The notes under the pieces are model-generated. The model was not told the origin of the DNA and ran no database searches. It worked only from the letters and a program-made list of their open reading frames with translations. The translations under genes were made by a program, and so were the position numbers. Of a stretch of 64,000 nt of DNA, positions 9,948-16,630 are shown piece by piece (the stretch's first letter is position 1; every line of letters begins with the position of its first letter). This stretch comes from Kordia aestuariivivens (GTDB lineage Bacteria; Bacteroidota; Bacteroidia; Flavobacteriales; Flavobacteriaceae). The stretch is from positions 62,001-126,000 of the forward strand of contig NZ_JACGWS010000005.1 of NCBI RefSeq assembly GCF_014397005.1, given 5' to 3'.

Positions 9948-10014
9948 TTCTGTAAAAATCAACTATTTTATATAAATTTAAAAGATCAAATAAACCAACC
10001 AAAATATAACCTCA

Positions 10015-11046
10015 ATGAATATCTGTTTCTTAATGTATCCTTGGGAAGAAATCGACCCAGAAAACGATACAAGTCTAGCTTTAATCAAAGAATGTGTAAA
10101 AAGAGGACATGGCGCTGCAATTTGTACGCCTTCTAACTTAACCATTCGTGATAGCGTAACCAATGCTTTTTGTACTGTAATTAGTAGAATGGATAAAGTG
10201 CCAAGCACATTAAAAGCATTTTATGGAAAAGCAGTATTGCGTGAAGAAATGCTTCCGTTAGCTGGTTTTGATGTCATATTCATGAGAGCAAACCCGCCAT
10301 TAGATCCAATTATGTTAAACTTTTTGGATTCTGTGAAAGATGATGTATTCATTGTAAACTCGCTTCAAGGAATGCGAGAAGCAAATAATAAATTATACAC
10401 AGCGGCTTTTGGTGATGCGCATAGCAACATTATTCCAAATACACATGTATCAAAAAATAAAGATTATTTAGTTGAACAAATTAAAGAATCGAAAGCTGAT
10501 AAAATGATTCTAAAACCATTAAACGGTTTTGGAGGTTCAGGAGTAATTCTGATTGAAAAATCAGCCATGAATAACATTAAATCATTATTAGATTTTTACA
10601 TTACGAGTGGCGATGGTTCATCTAACTACGTAATTCTTCAAGATTATATAGAAGGTGCTGATCAAGGAGACGTTCGAATTTTATTACTAAATGGCGAACC
10701 GATAGGAGCAATGCGTCGAATCCCTGGAAATGACGATCACCGATCGAATGTAAGTGCCGGCGGAACAATAGCAAAACATACGTTAACCAAAGAAGAAAAA
10801 GCATTGTGCAAACAAATTGGTCCAAAATTAGTCAATGATGGATTGTATTTTGTTGGAATTGATGTGATTGGCGGAAAACTCGTAGAAGTAAATGTAATGT
10901 CGCCAGGAGGAATTACATACATTAACAAAGTTTACAAAGCAAAACTACAAGAAAAGGTAATTGACTTTGTTGAAAGTAAAGTAACGGACAAACTACAAGC
11001 ATTTGACAGACGCGTTCGACTGCGCAAAACGGTAGACGAAGCTTAA
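10015..11046 (+). CDS. gshB: ATP-grasp protein, glutathione synthetase-like
   Basis: A 343-residue protein similar over its whole length to prokaryotic glutathione synthetase: N-terminal MNICFLMYPWEEIDPENDTS, the central MRANPPLD motif, and an ATP-grasp domain (about 125-310) with LKPLNGFGGSGV (phosphate loop), GDVRILLLNGEPIGAMRR and the metal site VEVNVMSPGG. It should ligate an amino acid to a gamma-glutamyl or similar peptide with ATP. No gshA-like glutamate-cysteine ligase is seen in the window, and the downstream genes are amide- and peptide-hydrolysing enzymes, so the true substrate may differ from glutathione. It is the first gene of a five-gene operon. Confidence 0.82.
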   Translation: MNICFLMYPWEEIDPENDTSLALIKECVKRGHGAAICTPSNLTIRDSVTNAFCTVISRMDKVPSTLKAFYGKAVLREEMLPLAGFDVIFMRANPPLDPIMLNFLDSVKDDVFIVNSLQGMREANNKLYTAAFGDAHSNIIPNTHVSKNKDYLVEQIKESKADKMILKPLNGFGGSGVILIEKSAMNNIKSLLDFYITSGDGSSNYVILQDYIEGADQGDVRILLLNGEPIGAMRRIPGNDDHRSNVSAGGTIAKHTLTKEEKALCKQIGPKLVNDGLYFVGIDVIGGKLVEVNVMSPGGITYINKVYKAKLQEKVIDFVESKVTDKLQAFDRRVRLRKTVDEA

Positions 11047-11870
11047 TGAATATTCAATTAACGAATCCAATAGTATCAACAGATTGGTTGCACGAAAATC
11101 TTCATGCAACCAATCTTGTTATTTTAAACGGAACCATTCCGAAAGTGGTCAATGCTTCTTCGCAAGCAGAAACTCAGCAAATTCCCAACACACGCTTTTT
11201 TGATATTAAAAAAGTTTTTAGCGAACTAAATGCGCCATTTCCCAATACAATGGTAAGCGTTGCAACATTTACACAAGAAGCACAGAAACTCGGAATCAAT
11301 CATGATAGTGCCATTGTTGTGTATGACGAGTTAGGAATCTATTCGGCTCCGAGAGTTTGGTACATGTTTAAATCAATGGGATTTGACAATATAGCGGTTT
11401 TAAATGGTGGGTTTCCTTTATGGAAAGAAGCTGGATTTTCTTCTGAGGCTAAAAAAACATACATTGGAAATCGAGGTAATTTTCAAGGAAAAGATCGTTT
11501 GGATTTGTTTAGAAACTTTGACAGAATGCTTCAAGAGGTTCAAAATAAGTCAAGCTTAATTTTGGACGCGCGATCAGAAGCACGATTTACAGGAAAAGTA
11601 CCAGAACCGCGTGTAGGTTTGCGTAGCGGACAGATTCCGACTTCAAAAAATCTTCCATACACGGAACTTTTAGTAAGCAATCAATTCAAATCGAAAGCAG
11701 CACTAAAAGCAATTTTTGAATTGCTTCAAACTGAAGAATCACACTTTGTATTTTCATGTGGCACAGGAATTACCGCGTGTATTTTGGCGTTAGCCGCTGA
11801 ATATGTAGGGTATAAAGAATATGCAGTTTACGATGGTTCATGGACAGAATGGGGGAATTTATACAGGTAA
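11046..11870 (+). CDS. Sulfurtransferase, two rhodanese domains (3-mercaptopyruvate type)
   Basis: A 274-residue tandem-rhodanese protein. The first domain (about 1-130) is the inactive partner, and the second (about 145-274) carries the catalytic Cys in SCGTGITA, close to the CGSGVTA loop of mercaptopyruvate sulfurtransferases rather than the thiosulfate-type loop. RSEARFTG, GQIPTSKN and DGSWTEWG are standard for the family. It moves sulfane sulfur to thiols such as cysteine, glutathione or thioredoxin. Its ATG overlaps the stop of the ATP-grasp gene by one base (TAATG), a strong sign of co-translation, and suggests thiol chemistry in this operon. Confidence 0.88.
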   Translation: MNIQLTNPIVSTDWLHENLHATNLVILNGTIPKVVNASSQAETQQIPNTRFFDIKKVFSELNAPFPNTMVSVATFTQEAQKLGINHDSAIVVYDELGIYSAPRVWYMFKSMGFDNIAVLNGGFPLWKEAGFSSEAKKTYIGNRGNFQGKDRLDLFRNFDRMLQEVQNKSSLILDARSEARFTGKVPEPRVGLRSGQIPTSKNLPYTELLVSNQFKSKAALKAIFELLQTEESHFVFSCGTGITACILALAAEYVGYKEYAVYDGSWTEWGNLYR

Positions 11871-11878
11871 AATAATCG

Positions 11879-12313
11879 ATGAAAGTATCAAATCTTACAG
11901 AAACTAGCAAAGAGAAAATTCTAGATGAACCTCTAAAAGAAGAAGTCCTAGCTGTGCATGTTGAATTAGAAACACTAAAACTCGCACGCAAAGGAATATT
12001 GAAAGATGCTGCTGTTTTAGGAACAATTGCAATTATTGTGATCTTAGTTGGATTGTATGCGCAATCAGTAGAATGGACTGAATTTCCTATATTTCAAGCA
12101 ACAATTGCAGCTGGTGGAATTTTATTAGCAATCGCATTTCGACCGCTACAACACTATAAAAAACAGTTGGCTGCTGCCGAAGAAAAACAAAAAGACTTGG
12201 AAACGATCTTAAAAAAAGATAATTTAGAGTATAAAGCCGATGTTCGTATCACGCGCGATGTAAAAGGCGTATTTGATATTAAAAAAAGTATTAAACTATT
12301 TACGATTAAATAA
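11879..12313 (+). CDS. Uncharacterised two-helix membrane protein
   Basis: A 144-residue protein with a charged N-terminal helix (1-40), two adjacent transmembrane segments (about 42-62 and 72-88), then a Lys/Glu-rich coiled stretch and a C-terminal tail of about 35 residues. There is no known domain that I recognise. It sits 8 bp after the sulfurtransferase and 9 bp before the amidohydrolase, so it belongs to the operon. It may anchor the operon products at the membrane, but that is speculation. Confidence 0.65.
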   Translation: MKVSNLTETSKEKILDEPLKEEVLAVHVELETLKLARKGILKDAAVLGTIAIIVILVGLYAQSVEWTEFPIFQATIAAGGILLAIAFRPLQHYKKQLAAAEEKQKDLETILKKDNLEYKADVRITRDVKGVFDIKKSIKLFTIK

Positions 12314-12322
12314 GTTGTAGAC

Positions 12323-13150
12323 ATGGAAAAACTAACCATAGCGCAAATCATTGCAAAAATTCAAAACGAAGAACTATTTGAAGCAGTTTCATCAGAGTAT
12401 TCTTTTACAATAAAAATTGACGCGTATGTTCCGTATGCATGCGGCGCTGTACACGACGGACATCAGTTTAGACGTGAACTTTGGGAAAACTGTATGCATA
12501 CCGAATATGATCGTTGGTTTGAAGAAGATCCGGCAACGAAAGAAATGGTACAATCGCATCCAATAGTAATAGCTGGAATGGATTCACGTTTTGAGTACGA
12601 CTTAAATCGTGCGCCCGAAAGTGCTATTTACGAAGACGCATGGGGAAAACAATTATGGCACAATCCGCTTCCTGAAGCAATGAAGCAAAAGAGTTTGGAT
12701 AAACATACAAATTTCTACAAAGTAGTGCATGCATTGATTGAAAAACTAGAAGAAAAATTTGGTGTGTGTGTTGTATACGATATGCATTCATACAACTGGA
12801 AACGTTGGGATAGAGAAGTGCCAACCTTCAATTTTGGAACAGCAAATGTAGACAATGAGCGTTTTGGTGAAACCATCGAAGACTGGCGCAGCATGTTGTC
12901 CGAAATCAAATTGCCAAACGGAATTGCGTCCACATCAAAAATTAACGATACATTTCAAGGGAATGGGTATTTTTTAAAATTCATTACACAGCATTTTAGC
13001 AATACTTTAGTTTTGGCAACTGAAGTAAAAAAGATATATTGCGACGAAATTAATCAGATCATGTTTCCGGAAGTTGTTGCAGCCTTAGAACACGCATTAA
13101 AAGTGCTTGTACCAATGCATGCAGATAAATTCTACGCAGAATATAAATAA
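12323..13150 (+). CDS. N-formylglutamate amidohydrolase-like enzyme
   Basis: A 275-residue protein resembling the FGase (HutG-type) family, zinc-dependent amidohydrolases of the phosphorylase/carboxypeptidase fold. Visible marks are CGAVHDGHQFRREL, AGMDSRFEYDLNRAPE with its Asp/Asn/Arg, the DMHSYN motif with a metal-type His, and a Glu in LATEVKKIYCDE near the end. True HutG works in histidine breakdown, but no hut gene is nearby. The operon setting with an ATP-grasp ligase and a QEGLA peptidase suggests another N-acyl or peptide amide substrate. Confidence 0.78.
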   Translation: MEKLTIAQIIAKIQNEELFEAVSSEYSFTIKIDAYVPYACGAVHDGHQFRRELWENCMHTEYDRWFEEDPATKEMVQSHPIVIAGMDSRFEYDLNRAPESAIYEDAWGKQLWHNPLPEAMKQKSLDKHTNFYKVVHALIEKLEEKFGVCVVYDMHSYNWKRWDREVPTFNFGTANVDNERFGETIEDWRSMLSEIKLPNGIASTSKINDTFQGNGYFLKFITQHFSNTLVLATEVKKIYCDEINQIMFPEVVAALEHALKVLVPMHADKFYAEYK

Positions 13151-13164
13151 GAAGAATTGTACGA

Positions 13165-14322
13165 ATGAATGATATTAATGTAGCGAGCAAAGTGCTTTTT
13201 GAAATAGACAATAACATAAACGACGTCGTAAAAAAGATCGAGTTGTTGAGTTATGTCAATCCTATAAACATAGAAGAAGAGAAAGAAAAATTCTTCAAAT
13301 CAAAATACTTAACAGATCCAAAATTTAAGTATCCTGAAATTGATTTTGATCGTTTTCAATTGCATAGAACACTTATTTCACAACCAGTAGAGCTGATTGA
13401 AAACGAATATACTAGAGAGTTGTATGAAGATACAATATATGCGTATTCAGGACTGGTACAATGCATTCAAACCATTGGAACGAAACGAAAATTTTATTAT
13501 AATAGTTTGCGTTCGTTTGGTACGCCAACAGAACAAGATGTAGAAAATGCAAAGTTCATTTTGCATTTTGAAGAAGAAGACGCTTCAGAAGCACAATTTC
13601 AACCAAAATATTCTCCTAAAGAAACGGAAGCACTTTTCCGCGAATATTCAAAACAATACGATTTTTCATATCAAATAAAATTTTCAAAAGATATGAGCGC
13701 AATTGCCATGGTGTTAAACAACATCAAAACGCTCGTTATCAATGAAAATCATACGTTTTCAGATAATGAAATTGCAGTGTTAACCAATCATGAAATTGGC
13801 GTGCACATGGTGACAACAATGAACGGATTGTTGCATCCGCTAAAAATATTCTCCAACGGATTTCCAAATTATGAAGAAACACAAGAAGGTTTGGCGGTTT
13901 TTTCAGAATATATGAGCAATAATTTGACCGTAAAACGTTTGAAAGAATTGGCGTATAGAGTTATTGCAGTTGACAGTTTGGCAAAAGGATATTCGTTTTC
14001 GACAACCTTTCGGAAGTTTGTCAACACCTATGATTTAGATAAAGAAACGGCGTTTAATATTTCGGTTCGCGCGCATCGTGGTGGTGGATTTACCAAAGAT
14101 TATTTATACTTATCTGGATTGAAAAAAATCTATGATTACTATAAATCGGGTAAAGACATGAATCCGTTATTGCGTGGAAAAATTTCGTTAGATTATTTAG
14201 ACAATATTGAATCCTTAGCAAAAAATGGTTGTGCTTTAGATTCCAAACACATTACAGATTCTTACAAGGAAAACAAAAATACTAACAAAACAGTTGATTT
14301 TATTTTAGAGAATTTGAAGTAA
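13165..14322 (+). CDS. QEGLA-motif zinc peptidase (DUF1704, 'flavohemoglobin expression-modulating')
   Basis: A 385-residue protein of the DUF1704 family. It has the gluzincin-like NHEIGVHMVT (HExxxH-type, about residues 210-219) and the name-giving ETQEGLAVFSEY (about 242-253), the likely third ligand region. The family includes the eukaryotic tubulin tyrosine carboxypeptidase MATCAP, so carboxypeptidase activity is a reasonable expectation. The 'flavohemoglobin' name is historical and says little about mechanism. It is the last gene of the operon, 14 bp after the amidohydrolase. Substrate unknown. Confidence 0.82.
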   Translation: MNDINVASKVLFEIDNNINDVVKKIELLSYVNPINIEEEKEKFFKSKYLTDPKFKYPEIDFDRFQLHRTLISQPVELIENEYTRELYEDTIYAYSGLVQCIQTIGTKRKFYYNSLRSFGTPTEQDVENAKFILHFEEEDASEAQFQPKYSPKETEALFREYSKQYDFSYQIKFSKDMSAIAMVLNNIKTLVINENHTFSDNEIAVLTNHEIGVHMVTTMNGLLHPLKIFSNGFPNYEETQEGLAVFSEYMSNNLTVKRLKELAYRVIAVDSLAKGYSFSTTFRKFVNTYDLDKETAFNISVRAHRGGGFTKDYLYLSGLKKIYDYYKSGKDMNPLLRGKISLDYLDNIESLAKNGCALDSKHITDSYKENKNTNKTVDFILENLK

Positions 14323-14353
14323 CAATATTCAAACAATTCATACGTATAGATAT

Positions 14354-16150
14354 ATGAAGATTGTTTATCTTGTTAATCTCTTATTTCAAAACTACTACAT
14401 GTTGAATGTCAAACAGTATTTCTGTTCTCCAATTTTCAAAATCCTTATTCTATTTTTTTATCTCTGCACAATTTCTAGTGCATTTTCGCAAACAGATTCG
14501 TTGGCTACAAAGTCGTATGATGAACTTACGAAGCTTTATGTTCAAAATATAGGTAAAAATCCAGCAACTGCACTTGTATACATGCAAAAAGCTCATGAAG
14601 TCGCAAAGCAAACTAATGATACAGCTGAAATTGCAAGAACATTTTATGGATTAGCATACTGTAATTTTTATTTGACGAATAATTCAAAAACATTACAGTA
14701 TGTAGAGAAAGCCATTCCTTTATTATTAAAAGAAGAGGAGAAAAATGGTGTAATGCTTTATCAATGCTTTAATTTAAAAGGAATGGTGTTTACTGATATG
14801 GGTGAAAATTCAAAAGCACTCAATTCACATATAATGGCTAAAGAATACGCCAAGAAAAATAGAAATATTAGAAATGAAATTATAACGGCTTCAAATATTG
14901 CATTTATAAAAAAAATGCATAAAAATTATACAGAGGCTATCAAAATTTTCAAAGAAAGCTTAGCTGTTTTAGAGAAATCTAACATTGATGATGAAACAAA
15001 ATTATCTTATGAACTTTCATTATATGTGAATATCGCTGATACGTATTTGCGTATGAAAGAAACAACAGGTGAAGATTATATTAAAGAAGCTCGGTATTAC
15101 AGTAATTTGGGTTTGCGAAAATGCTCAAAAACTACACATACAATTGTATATTATAATTTATTACTGACCGAAATTGTTATTCGTTTTGAAGAAGGTATAT
15201 ATCAAGAAAGCATAACATTAGCAGAAGAAGTTGTTACGTATGCTAAAGAAGATAATAATGAAGCTACGTTATGCAACGCCTATTTTTATATAGGAAAAAG
15301 TTATGCAAAACTCAAAAAATACCAGCAAGCGATTACGTATTTAGAAATGGTTGATAGTCTAATACAAAAATCTGAAAAGAGCTATTCTAATGAAAGACAA
15401 CTCAATAGAATACTAGCCGTTTGTTATACAGCTATTGGCGAAATAGAAAAAGGACAAGCGCGTTTGGAACGCTATATAGGACTATTTGATCAAGAAAGAG
15501 TTGATGATGTCAAAGTAATGAATGAAGTATATGTTAAAAATGATATTCCTGAATTGATATCAGAATTAGAGGAATTAAAAAAAATTATACTTGCAACGGA
15601 AAAGAAAAAACAACAACTATATTTTATTGCAGGAATATTAACTGTTTTATTAATTTTTAGTATTGGATGGTATCGAAAAAAAGTAAAAAAAGTAAAAAAA
15701 CACGTTTCAGATGTATTAAAAAAGGTTGCTGAATTAGAAAAAATACAAGTGCAGGAAAAAAATAAAACATCTACTATTTCAGAAAAAGTAACTGACCAAA
15801 AAGCAGCTTTGATTCTTGAAAAGCTTAAAAAATTTGAAGAAAAAGAAGAATACCTATCGATCGATTGCAGCTTGAGTTATGTTGCGGATAAACTACAATC
15901 TAATACATCCTATATTTCGAATGTGATTAATAATTACAAACATAAAACCTTCAAGGCATATATAACCGAATTACGAATTAATGCTGCATTGATACGCTTG
16001 AAAAATGATGATAAATTGCGTTCGTACACCATACAAGCCATTGCCGAAGAATTTGGGTTTAAACGCCAAGAAACGTTCTCAAAAGCATTTAAACAAGAAA
16101 CGGGAATTTATCCTTCTCAATACCTAAAAAAGCTTCGTGAAAAGGAATAA
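14354..16150 (+). CDS. TPR sensor/regulator with C-terminal AraC-type HTH
   Basis: A 598-residue protein: a signal or anchor segment (ILFFYLCTISSAFSQT), TPR repeats over about residues 60-400, one transmembrane helix (about 420-438, LYFIAGILTVLLIFSIGWY), a coiled linker, and an AraC-family DNA-binding domain (about 495-598, with SYVADKLQSNTSYISNVIN and YTIQAIAEEFGFKRQETFSKAFK). This layout is common in flavobacteria for membrane-anchored regulators that read a periplasmic signal. An internal ATG at 14399 (MLNVKQYF) would give a cleaner signal sequence and may be the true start. It lies 97 bp upstream of a leader-GG peptide gene, which is a plausible target. Confidence 0.8.
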   Translation: MKIVYLVNLLFQNYYMLNVKQYFCSPIFKILILFFYLCTISSAFSQTDSLATKSYDELTKLYVQNIGKNPATALVYMQKAHEVAKQTNDTAEIARTFYGLAYCNFYLTNNSKTLQYVEKAIPLLLKEEEKNGVMLYQCFNLKGMVFTDMGENSKALNSHIMAKEYAKKNRNIRNEIITASNIAFIKKMHKNYTEAIKIFKESLAVLEKSNIDDETKLSYELSLYVNIADTYLRMKETTGEDYIKEARYYSNLGLRKCSKTTHTIVYYNLLLTEIVIRFEEGIYQESITLAEEVVTYAKEDNNEATLCNAYFYIGKSYAKLKKYQQAITYLEMVDSLIQKSEKSYSNERQLNRILAVCYTAIGEIEKGQARLERYIGLFDQERVDDVKVMNEVYVKNDIPELISELEELKKIILATEKKKQQLYFIAGILTVLLIFSIGWYRKKVKKVKKHVSDVLKKVAELEKIQVQEKNKTSTISEKVTDQKAALILEKLKKFEEKEEYLSIDCSLSYVADKLQSNTSYISNVINNYKHKTFKAYITELRINAALIRLKNDDKLRSYTIQAIAEEFGFKRQETFSKAFKQETGIYPSQYLKKLREKE

Positions 16151-16200
16151 AACAATTGATAGTTTATGAACTGTCAATGCATAAACTTTCGTAGCAATGT

Positions 16201-16236
16201 GTTTTAATGTTACTTTGTTCACAGTAACATTAAAAC
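16201..16236. promoter_or_regulatory. Perfect 14-bp inverted repeat upstream of the peptide gene
   Basis: GTTTTAATGTTACT (16201-16214) and AGTAACATTAAAAC (16223-16236) are perfect reverse complements around an 8-bp spacer, ending 11 bp before the ATG of the peptide precursor. There is no T-run after it, so an operator or a 5'-UTR hairpin is more likely than a terminator. Confidence 0.7.
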
Positions 16237-16247
16237 TCAAATAAATT

Positions 16248-16520
16248 ATGAAAAAACAAAATTTTAAATTATTAAAACTTAAAAAACATAAAGTTTCTAA
16301 ATTAAACATGCTAAATAAATATGGAGGCGCAGATACTGAAACTGAAACTACTGGTGCAGGAACTACGTTTTATCCAACAATGGCAAGTTGTTATGAAACA
16401 GAGGAAATATGCGAAACAATACATGTAGGAAGCTGTGTTACAGTTGATACCACTAAAACTATAGGAAACAACTCTTTTGGGGAATCTTGCAATGGGCTCA
16501 ACACAGGCGTAGGTTGTTAA
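16248..16520 (+). CDS. Leader-GG natural-product (RiPP-like) peptide precursor
   Basis: A 90-residue peptide. The N-terminal 27 residues are a Lys/Leu-rich leader (LLKLKKHKVSKLN) ending in a double glycine (26-27). The rest is a Thr/Ser-rich region with five Cys and a C-terminal VGC. This resembles the Bacteroidota 'class I lanthipeptide' precursor leaders, where Ser/Thr and Cys would form thioether rings. No LanB, LanC or peptidase transporter is adjacent, so modification, if any, happens in trans. It lies between the TPR/AraC regulator and a terminator hairpin. Similar leader at 53226-53474. Confidence 0.7.
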   Translation: MKKQNFKLLKLKKHKVSKLNMLNKYGGADTETETTGAGTTFYPTMASCYETEEICETIHVGSCVTVDTTKTIGNNSFGESCNGLNTGVGC

Positions 16521-16533
16521 AATTTTCAGACTA

Positions 16534-16587
16534 AAATAAAAGCAGTTAACTTTATACTTTTCGTATAGCGTTAACTGCTTTTTTATG
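16534..16587. terminator. Bidirectional terminator, repeated element copy A
   Basis: The 13-bp arms AAAAGCAGTTAAC and GTTAACTGCTTTT flank an inner TATAC/GTATA stem, with A- and T-runs outside. It lies between the peptide gene (+) and the PKD protein gene (-), serving both. A near-copy with compensatory changes is at 19845-19902. Confidence 0.85.
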
Positions 16588-16630
16588 ATGTATATTTGAA
16601 TCGTTTATTTTGGATGCGATTCTTACAAAG

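Noticed and set aside
12323-13150. hutG of a histidine-utilisation operon
   Set aside because: No other hut gene is nearby, and the operon content points to a different substrate.
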